From Schizophyllum amplum (Eukaryota > Basidiomycota > Agaricomycetes > Agaricales > Schizophyllaceae), in NCBI GenBank assembly GCA_007026445.1, contig VDMD01000024.1, positions 372,001-436,000 on the forward strand: a DNA stretch of 64,000 bases, in the 5' to 3' direction. The notes under the pieces are model-generated. The model worked only from the letters and a program-made list of their open reading frames with translations. It was not told the origin of the DNA and ran no database searches. A program made the translations under genes and the position numbers. Below are positions 46,195 through 58,200 of the stretch, in pieces. How positions within the stretch are numbered: position 1 is the stretch's first letter; each line of letters begins with the position of its first letter.

Positions 46195-46574
46195 ATGTCG
46201 GTTCACTTTTCGCTACATGGTGCTCAATCGTGCCGGCGAGTCAAGTACAGAATTTTGGAAACGATGCTGGCGGACGCATGGCAGGGAAGGTTGGCAATTG
46301 AACTTGAGCTGCAGATGACCTGCGCTTGGTCGTCTGATGAGCATGGCGAGTCTTCAGCTCCCCCGCTCGTCATCCCTATGAATGCTGATAGCTCCATGAT
46401 CGTACTGTATACAGACAATGGTCCAGAGAAGCCCTCAATCACTGACATTGTTGTACGTACTTGGTATATTCAAGTCCACTGTCCTCTCAGTATCGCAATG
46501 TCCCGGCGCTCGTCGCGCTCATGGACCGACCGCGCCCCAGTCTATCCTCAAATTTAAAGGCTGGCGACTTGTAG
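46195..46574 (+). CDS. Hypothetical protein, two exons
   Basis: ATG 46195 opens MSVHFSLHGAQSCRRV and reads to KPSITDIV, where a good GTACGT donor starts a short intron ending in CTCAG (about 46454-46493). The frame continues YRNVPALVALMDRPRPSL to TAG 46574. Codon use is coding-like in both exons. After the second exon another frame (ILKFKGWRLVVPLVADRHAN, to stop 46735) also looks coding, so one missing base near 46530 may have cut the gene short. I recognise no domain. Confidence 0.4.
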
Positions 46575-47066
46575 TGCCACTCGTCGCGGACCGTCACGCG
46601 AACATCCGGTATGTCCGCGACGCATATACGCGCAACCAAAGCCCAGACTTCGAGCGCCCACATTGCTGTCGCCCGATAAGGAAGGATTTGTCTTTTCATC
46701 ACGCTATCGCGCTGACTGTTGCAGTATTGATCTAGGCCCGCCCTGACAGTGATACGTGCGCGCACATCAGCGGCCTTGGGCCCCAGTCAGGCCCTCTAAG
46801 GCCTCCCATCCCAGTCTTCAGAGGTCTGCATCGTCTTCGGACCTCGCATGCGGGGGCGCTCCATTGGCCTGCGCTGCAGATCCTGGCTGATCATCCCCCG
46901 GGGGCCCGTCGACTTCCAGAGCGCACGGGACCCTCAAACCCGGCGATACGACGGCCTTCGTGGTTAGATGACGTCGGACGTCCCCAGAAATCCGGAATCT
47001 TGTACCCGCATTTACTTAAAACGTGCGTGACAGGGCGCACTCTCTCTCCGTCTCCCCCCGCCGGTC
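46575..47066. other. Promoter region of GPH1
   Basis: This is the region between the hypothetical gene and GPH1, possibly including the true end of that gene up to 46735. No consensus TATA box was seen. Confidence 0.3.
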
Positions 47067-50000
47067 ATGACCTCCACCATCGACCCCAAAGCCATCGGCA
47101 AGCCGGTGTCGCGCGCGCGTCGTCATGTGCGCACGCTGACCGGCTACCTGCCCGAGACAGACGAGAGCGGCAAGGAGAAGTGGCCGCGCGGTGACGAGAA
47201 GACATGGAAGGAGAACATGCGCGCGCTGGAGACAGGTGCGTCCACTGTAATATCGGTGTCGATCGCGTACTGAGCAAAGTCGGTAGATGTGCCCGGGATC
47301 TCGCGGAACATTGTGAACCATGTCCAGACGTCCTTGGCCCGTCAGGCGTACAACCTCGATGACCTTGGAGCGTATCAAGCCGCAGCGCTGTCGGTTCGCG
47401 ACAACCTTATCGTGCGTCGACGCGTCCAATACTTCGATCTTGCTACTGACTACGCCCACAGCTGAACTGGAATGACACGCAGCTGCAGTATACGCGCAAG
47501 GAGCCAAAGCGGGCGTACTACCTGTCCCTGGAGTTCCTTATGGGTAGGCTTGCTTCGTTTACTTGAGATACCCCACTAACCCTCGCAGGCCGTGCGCTGG
47601 ACAACGCGCTTCTCAATCTTGATCTCAAGAAGCAGTACTCTGAGTCAACGGATGCAAGTAGGACTCGCTCAGCAACACGACCCCCTTGACACCTTTTCCT
47701 CAGAAACTCGGGTTCAACATGGAGGACCTCCTTGAGCAGGAGCGCGATGCCGGTACGCATGATCGCCATTACATATCCCACACTCTCAACCATCTCAGCT
47801 CTCGGAAACGGCGGCCTTGGCCGTCTTGCCGCCTGTTACCTGGACTCCTCCGCGTCCATGGCAAGTCTATTGTTCCCCGCATGACATCATCCCTCTCACA
47901 CACTACCCCAGGAACTCCCCGTCTGGGGTTACGGCCTGCGCTACAAGTACGGCATCTTCCAGCAGCTGATCTCGCCCGAGGGACAGCAGCTCGAGGTGCG
48001 CACGATGTCCGATCGTCGTCGCCTGCAACTCATCGCACTCGCACAGGCACCAGATCCTTGGTTGGAGAACCAGAACCCGTGGGAGCTCCCGCGGCTCGAC
48101 GTGCAGTACGACGTGCGCTTCTACGGCAGCGCCGATCGGCTAAACGACGGCACGCCGCGCGCGGTATGGAGTGGCGGGCAGGAAGTCGTCGCGCAGGCGT
48201 ACGATGTGATGATTCCCGGGTGCTTCACGAAAAGCACGAACAACCTACGGTTGTGGGAGAGCAAGCCGAAGCGTGGCTTCGACTTGAACTCTTTCAACGC
48301 TGGAGATTACGAGCGCGCAGTTGAGTCGTCGAACAGCGCGAGCGCGATCACGTCCGTGCTCTACCCGAACGACCACACAACGTTCGGAAAAGAGCTGCGG
48401 CTCAAGCAGCAGTAGTGAGTAGGCCTAGGCTCTTGCTCCTTTGATCCCTGACTGATTGCTTTTGTTTTACAGCTTCTGGACTGCTGCCAGTCTCGCAGAC
48501 ATGATCCGCCGGTTTAAGAACATTGGCAAGCCCATCACGCAGTTCCCCGAATGTGCGCTGCCGCAGACAATGCACTACTACTGAGACTGCAACTAACCAT
48601 CCTCCAGACGTCGCCATCCAGCTCAACGACACCCATCCCACGATGGCCATTCCTGAGCTGATGCGCATTCTCGTCGACGAGGAGGACGTTCCGTGGGACA
48701 CCGCCTGGCAGATCACGACCAACACGTTCTTCTACACGAACCACACTGTGCTTCCTGAGGCGCTGGAGAAGTGGCCCGTGCCCCTCATGCAACACCTGCT
48801 CCCTCGGCACTTGCAGATTATCTATGACATCGTGAGTGGATGCCCTTCTTTCAAGCAAACGAGCGACTGAGCGCAGCAGAATATGTACTTCTTGCAAGCG
48901 GTCGAGAAGAAATTCCCAGGTGACCGCGAGAGGCTCGCCCGGATGTCTCTCATTGAGGGTAAGCTGATTATATAGGGCTCAAAGAGTCGAGCTAATATAG
49001 AACTACAGAGGGCTTCCCTCAGCAGATCCGTATGGCGTTCCTTGCATGCATCGGCAGTCGCAAGGTCAACGGTGTTGCCGAAGTACGTTGTCCCCTTCTT
49101 CAAGCGTCATTCCACTGACGAGACGGTTCTTGTAGCTTCACAGCGAGCTGGTCAAGACGACCATTCTAAAAGACTTCGTTGAGTTCGAGGGCGCTGGCAA
49201 GTTCAGCAACGTTACCAACGGCAGTATGTGCACACCCTACCACCTTCCACTCTCCTTTTGATTCCATTCCAGTCACGCCCCGTCGCTGGCTGGACCAGTG
49301 CAACCCCGAGCTCAGCGCGCTCATCAGCAAGTCGCTGAACGTACCCAAGCAAGTGTGGCTGAAAGACCTCTTCATGCTCAAGAAGCTCCTGCCGCTCGCC
49401 GAGGACGCGGCCTTCCGCAAAGAGTGGGCGGAGATCAAGCAGCGCAACAAGGAGCGCCTGGCGCACCATGTGCGCACCACGCTCGGCCTGGAGATCAACA
49501 CGAACGCGATGTTCGACGTGCAGATCAAGCGTCTGCACGAGTACAAGCGGCAGTCGTTGAACATCCTGGGTGTTATTCATGTGAGCCGGGCAGTAGTGAG
49601 ACTCGGAGACGGGATGCTGACACGAGTGCAGCGCTACCTGACCCTCAAGGATATGTCTGCGGAGGAGCGCAAGAAGGTCAACCCGCGCGTCGTGTTCTTC
49701 GCCGCGAAGGCTGCGCCGGGGTACTGGATTGCCAAGCTTGTGAGCTGTTTACGATCGTTCATCCGAACAACCCTAATCGCGCTGCCCAGATCATCCGCCT
49801 CATCGTCAACGTTGCGCGCATCCTCAACGCCGACCCTGAGACGAAGGACTACCTCCAGCTCTACTTCCTCCCCGACTACAGCGTCTCGCTCGCCGAGGTT
49901 CTTATCCCTGCCTCCGACATCAGCCAGCACATCTCCACCGCTGGCACGGAGGCGTCGGGCACGTCGAACATGAAGTTCTGCCTGAACGGCGGCCTGCTTC

Positions 50001-50649
50001 TCGGCACTGTCGACGGCGCAAACATCGAGATCGGCGAGGAGGTCGGCGAGAGCAACGTTTGTGAGTGCATCATCCATAAGACTCATTTTGAAAGAACAGG
50101 GGCTGACGATCATCTCCAGTCTTCTTCGGCTACCTAACGCCCGAGGTCGAGCAAGTGCGGTACAACAACATATACCACCCGCGTCCGGTCGAGGAAAAGT
50201 CTCCCGCGCTCGCGCGCGTGCTGAGCGTCGTGTCGCAGGGCATGTTCGGTGATGGTGGCATCTACGAGCCGTGAGTCTGATTTTTGCAACTCTTTGCTGC
50301 ATCCTGACATCGGCCTGCAGGTTCTTGAACACTATTCGCCAGGGCGACTACTACCTCATCGCGGACGACTTCGATTCATGTAAGCTATATCTGCAGGCTC
50401 AAGGTATATCAGAGCTGACGCGCCTTGCAGACATCAACGCGCTCAAGATGGTTGACGATGCCTACCTTGACAAGGAGGAGTGGATCAAGAAGTCGATCAG
50501 GACTGCGTGCACGGTAAGCTTATGCTCTCTTTCCGGCATGAAGACAAACCTGACGAGTGTCACAGATGGGCAAGTTCAGCTCGGATCGCGCGATCATGGA
50601 GTACGCGGAGAGCTACTGGAACCTCGAGCCGGTTAAGATCCCTGCATAA
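47067..50649 (+). CDS. GPH1: Glycogen phosphorylase
   Basis: It releases glucose-1-phosphate from glycogen in the cytosol, using pyridoxal phosphate. ATG 47067 gives [20 protein letters not shown]. Family landmarks run in order: [107 protein letters not shown], and the cofactor site [15 protein letters not shown] with the PLP-binding Lys. The end reads [11 protein letters not shown]. More than a dozen short introns; the frame is intact throughout. The size, near 870 residues, matches the family. It is flanked on both sides by inverted MYND paralogs. Confidence 0.96.
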
Positions 50650-50888
50650 AGGTCGTCAACATCTTTGCGGTGCAGATGGGTTGAAAATATCCTGGCGCCA
50701 ATGCAGGCAGGTTCATCATTATGTTGTCCGACGAGTCTCGATCGATAGCCTTAGTAGAACGACCTGTGCACCTTTGTACCAATATTGAATGAATACTGAC
50801 CCTCACCCGAGAATAGTGTAAGCCATCGTGCAGATCAAGTGTAACTACAAGTACATTGTGACACCATGCAAAATTTTCAACGCGGTGC

Positions 50889-51802
50889 TCAAAAAGCCAT
50901 AGCAAAGCAGCCCATTCTATGGCCCTGCTTCCAGTCCTTCTTCTGACATTCCTTCCCGCAGTATTTGACCGACTTGCACCGCGAGCACTGCAGCTCCGGG
51001 TCATCGTCCACGCACACGTAGCACTCGTACTGGCCCGGAATCCCCCCATCCAAAAATGCATGCGTCGACTTGAGGTAGTATCCCGGATCGTCGGGCGGCA
51101 CAGGCATCCCTTCCACCACGTCCAATATCCCCTCCAGCCGCTCGATATCAACCTGCTGGATCTCGTCCAACCGCTGAAATTCCTCCCGCTGCATGAGGTC
51201 GCCGAGCTTTTGCGCAAGCTCCTTGCGCACGTGCTTGTCGACAGACGCGCGCCCGTCGTCGCCGAGGTTCACGTCGCACCAATGCAGCAGGTGGATGATG
51301 AGCGTGCAGATGTGGCCGGGGCCGCTGGGGTGTAGCCAGGATACGCCCTCCACGAAGGAGGACGCGATGAATGTGGGCAGGCCAGCGACTTCAGGGAGGC
51401 TGAGGTATTTGCGGAAGTATGGATTGTTCTTCGGGTCGGGAAGGAGGGACAGAAGCTGGATGTACGAAGAGAATGCTTTGTGCTGCGTCTCGCGCGATGT
51501 GGCGCGAAGGGCCGACACGAGCTTCGGCAGGTACTTGGCCGAGAAAGCCAGGTAGAAATTATCGCCCTTGCTGGGAGGGAACGCGGTCAGCGCATGCAGC
51601 TGCGTGACTGCCGTGAGTGGACGATTGCTACAGGCATCTACTTCCCAGCTTGACGAACCTGATCCTGGAATTCCTTCATCTCTTCATCGGAAAAATCTGT
51701 AGCTGCTTGTAGAGGGTTATCCAGTCGAGCGTTCCGCGCCAATGCATCCGAGAAAGTCAGCATCTCGCCGTAAAGCTGGGGCGTCGAAATGCCTGTCGAC
51801 AT
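50889..51802 (-). CDS. MYND zinc finger protein B (inverted paralog of 44279-45192)
   Basis: Two exons (51659-51802 and 50889-51599) flank a 59 bp intron at the same position as in copy A. The protein begins MSTGISTPQLYGEMLTF. The C-terminal MYND finger has all ligands: CYVCVDDDPELQCSRCKSVK, then YCGKECQKKDWKQGHRMGC. Long stretches, such as FSSYIQLLSLLPDPKNNPYF, are identical to copy A, which argues for a recent duplication or gene conversion. The function is unknown. It converges with GPH1, with stop codons 240 bp apart. Confidence 0.8.
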
Positions 51803-52274
51803 GGCGCAAGGAATCTCGTAGGGAGTCGCGGACGGTGGTTCGATGAGAGCAGGTAATGCGGCAAAGTTGAACACGTTCAGTCACGTCACTCTCGCGTACC
51901 GTCACTTACATACCTACGCATTGTAGGCGTCAACTGCACGCCAACTTCTGGCCAAGGTGCGATGCTACGTCGTCGCCAACAACAGTCTATCAGTAGAAGG
52001 TCAGCATTTGAAGCCATCGTACATCCATCAGTATATAACACCCTTACAAGCATAAGTAATCCAATAATCACACCTCGGAGGCCGCAGCGGTGAAGCTTGC
52101 CCTCCGAAACGATCTACATCCCCCGCCAAAGCCTACGCTCGTCCAACAGCATGACTCTTCATATAGTCACCTGGGCGTCTGCGCCTGCCCAAACAAGTAA
52201 TTTGACCGAGCCCACAGGTGCGCCCTCAGGATCAGCCTCCATTAGTGCGCATTCCGGTCTCCGATGAAGGATTT
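51803..52274. other. Intergenic region
   Basis: Promoter side of MYND gene B and 3' side of the MFS gene. A TATATA-like word near 52030 is about 230 bp upstream of MYND B, too far to call with confidence. Confidence 0.3.
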
Positions 52275-55064
52275 CTATATCGACGCCCTCCCGCGCGGCT
52301 CGTACGGGAGCAGCAGCGTAATACCACCGCACACGATGATAATCCCGCCCGACACATAGACCGGCACGGCGGTCGTGATATCGGCGAAGAGGGCGATTAC
52401 AGGCGCCTGGAATTGCTGATCAGTTGACCATCCCTTTCGGATGCACGGTCCTCTCCCGCTAAGACGCACAGCCCTGCCAAACACGCCCGCCAGGGGTGCG
52501 CCACGCGCCGTCGGAACAGAAGGAAATCGGGACACTCACAATAACACCGAACACCCTCGTCGTCGTCGACACGAGTGCATTACCTGTGCCCCGATCCTTG
52601 GCGGGGAAGATTTCCGGAGAGATCGCGTACAGGACGCCGTACATGATCTGGGCAAATCAGGTAAGCAGGATGTCCGCAATGCACATGAACAGCAACGACG
52701 ACGGGCTCGGAGTACTCGCCCAGACGAGCTTCACAATCACGACCCAAACCAGCTCCGGGTACCCAGCCTGAAAAGCCCACGTCCCATCACCCTCGCCAAC
52801 CCGTAAAACCGTGGCACAATCCGACAACAGTTGAAAACCCCCTTTTACTCACATTGCTCGAAAACGTGTACCCACAGTTCCACCCAAGAAGCTGCCTCGA
52901 GCTCCTCGCGGTGGTCGAGCCGAGCAAAAACGCTCCGGTGAGCCCTAACGATATAGCAGGGGGTCGTTGAATAAGGTCCACCACCAAGAAAACGAGTACG
53001 GTCACGTGCAGGAGAATAACGCCAGGGTGCCCTTGCGCCCGACGTAGGGAAGCTCGACGAGCCAGCCGGCGAGGAAGGCGCCGGGGATGCCGATGACGGA
53101 GAGGATGGCGTTCTGTGTGGCAGGTGAGGTGAATAGGAGACTGCAGGCGAGAGGCGGGCACGTACGTTGCGGTAGGTCGTGTAGAGGGAGCCATCACCGT
53201 AGACGTTGCCGCGGTTCTGTAAACTGTGCCAGGGGTTAATGGTGATGCAAAGATTACCGAATCAGCAGCTCGAGGAAATCCGCTGGAGGAAGGAATCATC
53301 ATGCTAGCCACGCACATGAACGGCAAGAAGCTGTTGTAGAGTGTCGACGCGAGTCCGATGAGGCCTGAATATCGGTTGGTCAGTATATGAATGACGGTAA
53401 CGATGGATGCACGGAAAAAATGTGTATCAGCGTGAACGGGTTGCATATATGCGCGCAAGGCCGCGTATATGCGTGGAGAAAGCACACACATGTCCGCAGT
53501 TACGGTGTAACGAAAAACGGAGAACGAGAAAGAGAAAGGTAAGGGCCCGAGATGAGAGAAAACTCTGCAACGCACCCCACAGCACTACCAAAAGCGACGT
53601 AGAGAGCGCGATCTTCGGCGTCGCGAACAGGCCTCGCATGTGCTGCATCCTAAACACAGACGTTTCGCTGAGAACGTGCGTATTCGTCCCGGGTGCGGTC
53701 TTCTCCCCATCTTCCAGCGAGCCTTCCACGTCATCTCCCTTCACTGACGACCCCGCCTGCAACCCCTCCACCGTCAACGCCGCCTCCTTCCCATTATACC
53801 GCGCCAGCTTCTCAATCACTGCCACAGCCTCCGCATCGCGACCCTTGCCCACCAGGTACCGCGGGCTCTCGAACATGCGGAACGCGAAGAAGCGCACCGC
53901 CCAGAGCGCGAGCGTCGTCCCGCCGAGGGTGAAGAGAAGGTAGCGCCAGCCCATGTTCGCGCTGCGGGTGCAGGTGGCGGCAGCATCGGACGTAGAGCTG
54001 TTGAAAACGGAGGAAAAGACATTAGATCGGTCGCAGGACCACTGACATAGGCGGCTGACCTGGTAGCATCGCATGAGAAGTTTGCGATGAGCGGCCAGGC
54101 GATCATGGAGGCAAACAGCTGGCCGATCGACCAGAAGACGGACATGACAGTGAGGAGGTATTGGTGGGTTCCAGGGACGAGGTCTGTGGATGATCCATAT
54201 GAGAATGTAGACGTGAAAGAGAGGGGGAATGCGTACCGAGGAAGAGCGCAGAGTCAACGGGCATGTTACCTCCTGCGCCGACGCCCACGACCGCGAGGAG
54301 GGATGCAAGCGTAACGAAATTGTTCGACCCGCCCGCGGCGAGACCGAAGACACCAGTGATCAGTAGGGTCAGGTTGAAAGCCCATCTAAAGGGGGAGGGG
54401 CTGATGAGCGGTCTTGCACCAAGATATCAGGCGCATATACTCACCTCCTGCCTGCAATACGGTCAGTAGATGCGCTAGTTGATTGAATGATGGCACATAC
54501 CGAACACGTCACATCCAAATCCCCAGAACACCGCGCCGACGAGCAAGCCGATATTCGCCGCGAGCGTGAGATACGATGGCGTGAACTGGAACTCGTTCGA
54601 GACGGGCGTAAGGATGAGTCCCGTGAGCAGCTTTTGTCGGGTATGATTCAGCGATCGGCCACTGTGAGAGGATGATGAAGCTGACTGACCGGCCAGACGC
54701 TGTCTCTGCAAATATTGTCAGCACCGCAGCGCGCATACAGCCAGCTAACGAACTCACGCGAACCACCCGAAGCCTGCCGTAACGAACAAGAGGTACTGCA
54801 CACACAACAGGGTCGGTTCCCCCAGTATTTCTCGGAATCAGACGACACCCAACGCACCTGGTACTGGCCCATCCCAATCTCCTGTATCGCCTGATTCAGG
54901 ATCTGAGCTTTCCGCTGATAGGCCGCGTCGATAACGCCGTCCTCGTAGAGGCCCTTGAGCGCCACGACATGGGTCGTCTGCGCAGGACCGACTGGACGAT
55001 CTTCGACAGCAGGCGCTTTCTCGTCGTATGACCTATCTGCCATCTCAGGCGTCGTGCTAGACAT
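52275..55064 (-). CDS. MFS transporter, SV2/SVOP-like
   Basis: A membrane transporter of the major facilitator superfamily with about twelve predicted helices. The N-terminus (MSSTTPEMADRSYDEKAPAV) is cytosolic. YLLFVTAGFGWFADSVWP, GLLVGAVFWGFGCDVFGRR and GGNMPVDSALFLG place it with the fungal SV2/SVOP-related group rather than classical sugar porters. A cytosolic loop rich in Glu/Asp lies between helices 6 and 7 (FESPRYLVGKGRDAEAV, then KGDDVEGSLEDGEK). The C-terminal half includes YAISPEIFPAKDRGTGNALV and ends LLLPYEPRGRASI. Many short introns; the junctions I followed are in frame. The substrate is unknown; organic acids or phosphate are possibilities for this group. Confidence 0.8.
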
Positions 55065-55298
55065 ATGTGAACCGTGGTGGAGGGAGGAAGAAAGGGGAGC
55101 GGGGTTCCCGGCGCGAGCAAGTCACGGATAAGCCGACGTTCGTCCATATTCCCACGCTTGTTTCGTCCTTTTGGGACTTTACTCACACAGCTGCCAGCGC
55201 GTGCAAGAGCAATCAAAATCCGTGGAAGATCGAATTATGTAAATGTGTCCTCTATAGATAAGTCTACACTGCATGACAGCCATAAATCGTGCGACCTG

Positions 55299-58200
55299 CT
55301 ACTCGCGCAGTCTTGAGGGACCCGCAACAGCATTGACCTGCTGTGTCCCCGATCCGCCGCTGCCTGAGCCTCCAGGTAGCCCTCGCGCCTCCTGCTCGCC
55401 CTCCATGGTCTCGTGCACAGAGGCCATCGCCTCCTCAGGCAGCAAGTACTCCAGATCCTCAAACATATGCGGGAAGAGGATAGCGAGCATGTCATCCGTC
55501 CTTGAATCTCCCGTTAGCTGGATACTTTCCTTCACCGATGCGGAGAAACGTACTTCATGATATAGTCGCCTTTCTGGTTCTTCATATCCTTCTTGTTCTT
55601 ACTTTTCTTCCGCGGAGATGTCGGCGCATCGCCGCCCGCGAAGGACACGTTGACGGTGCCGAGGGCATTCGCCTTCGTGTACAGAGACAAACCCCGCTTG
55701 GCCGCCAGATCGAGGATGTTCTTCTCAATCGTGTCTGCATGCAGGGTAAGTACGCGAAGGTTTACTAGGAAGTCATATGTTGCACCTTCTGCATAGTAGC
55801 AATACACCTCAGTCGATCGCGTCTGCCCCATGCGATCAATACGCGCAATAGCTAGACAAAAGCAATAAGCAATTGCTCTCGGCGGTCGTGAAAGGTCAAC
55901 GAACCTTGAATCTCGAAGCCGTGATGCACGACGCTCTCCAATAGGAAGACACGCGACGCACACGTCACATTCAAGCCGGCATTCTCCCGCTCGCCGTGGA
56001 GTAGCAGCACCTGCATCGTCGGGTCCGTCCTGAACTTGTTCGCCGCATCCGCCTGGTCGATACGCAAGCATGGGATGCCTGCAATACACCGTCAGCCACT
56101 TAACCTCACTCGCAAGCGACAACATGTACTGACCATTCTCCCTCATGGCATTCTGCAGGACTGTGAAAAGCACGATGAGCCTCCTGATTCACCTGATCAT
56201 GCAGAACACATACTGAAAAGCGAGTCGGCCCACGCAGAGAAGACAATGCTCTTCGCGCCCTCGTCGGACAGCTGTATGTAGAGCAGGTGCCGTATGAGCG
56301 TTTGGATCTTGTGCCCATAGTCACCCTCGCATTCAACGGCCTGGATATCCTTGTAGGTACCAGGATCTGTCCAAAGATAAGTTCGTGCAGGGCTGGGAAG
56401 GTGCATGAACATACCGATAGTGTTATACTCGATCCGGCGCCGCGTCTGCGGAGCTGCCTCGCCATTCTTCGACGGCTGCGCCGGCGGTGGTGCCTTCTTA
56501 TCGTCTACAGTGAACCGCTGGAGTGATTTTGGGTTGATCGGCACACTGCGTTACTTGAGCAAATGCCACAGAGTGGAAGTGGCAGTCGACTCACCGACAG
56601 ACGGGGCACGTCTTGCCCTCGGGCTTGCTGATCCACAACTTCATACAGCCCTACAGACTCTCGTTCAGTATGCAAAGCAGCGAAGTTTGCGCTGTCACAC
56701 ACCTCGCAGTAAATGTGAGCGCACGGCGTAATGAACCCGCGCACAAACTCGCAGCGGCACAGGATGCAGGCCTCCTCGTCCTCGTCCTCGTCCTCCTCGC
56801 CCTTCTTGCCGAGGTGCTCCAGATATCGCTGGCGAGCGACATTCGTGTTGATGCGTGCGTCCAACTGAACGAGCTCGTTGTCGGTCGATGTGAGCGCGTC
56901 GTCCAGCATGCCCTCCCACTCGACGGCACCGACACTGTCAGAAATCTCCTGCAGCTGGCGGAAGTACATGACGCGCTGATTGAAGGCGCGTCGCATATGA
57001 GCAAGATCCGCGTCGAGGTTGTGCGCCAATTCCTCTGTCAAACCGTGAGCAAGTAAAAGAAAAAAGTAGTACGGTGTGCCAACTTTGCTCTTTCATGAGC
57101 ACCCGCAATTGTGCCACAGCGTCCCTACAGATCTGTTTTTCCGGCTTCTTCTCTGGTAATTTGGCGCCTTGGGCATGGATGTCGGTCATGATCTGCGGTA
57201 GATGAGTCGCACGTATGTAGTCGATGAAAAAGACGTACACTCTTGATAGATCGCCCTTGCATGGACGCATACAGCGTCTTACGCTCGTCGGAAAGCGTCT
57301 TCTGCAGTACTTCGTGCTCTGGTAGCAGATCAATGACATCACGTTGATCAAGAATCTCCTCATCCTCTTCGTCGTCGCGGTCATCGTCCGCAGCACCGAT
57401 GGCCTGCTGTGCTGCTTTGGTCTTCCGCTGCTTTGCCTCCCTATATAGTGATCAGTGAGGTACAAATAAAAGACTGCGAAGTTCTCACTTCGCGTCATGA
57501 GCTGCAAGGAGAGTGCGCTCGTTAGTCATGGCCTCCCTCTTGTCGGCCAACAGATGCGTGTAGGCTTGAAGGTAAGTTTCCACTTCGCCCTAGATTGTGT
57601 GTCAGTACCCGACGATGACGATCGATTGTCTACGGGGTAACGGACCTGTTCGTCTAGCGAGCGTTGGTATTCCCCTCCATCAGCATCCTCCTCGGCGCGG
57701 AAGCTCTTCATGAGTATCTCCTTGATGTGTGTGCGCCATTGCCAAAGGAGCTCTGTCTGCTCATTGATCACCTCCTCAATAAGCTCATTCGCTTCCTTCA
57801 TCTAGAACGCCTGTCAGTAATCATCTGAAAAAATGTCCAGCTATCCGCACCAGAGCATGCGTGAGGACACCGCCCTTTTCCAGGTATGGAACCTCTATGA
57901 CAGGTACGTCGTCATCATCGATTTCCTGCGTCTCCTCATTCTTCCTCAGAACTTCCATGGCTTTGCGCGCCTCCGTTTCGGTAGCTGAAATTGTGCTTTA
58001 TCAGCCTGGTATCAGCTTCCGACCACAAGATAGACGTACTTTTCAGCAGGGTGCGGCGCAATTCATCAGCTTTCGCGTAGGCTTGACTCTCGGCTTCATT
58101 CTGGTTGAGCACGTGGTTGATATCACCCAACAGGAAATGGACCTGCCAACGCCGAGTCAGTCATCTAGCTTGCGAACCGGCCGGATAGCACGTACTTTAT

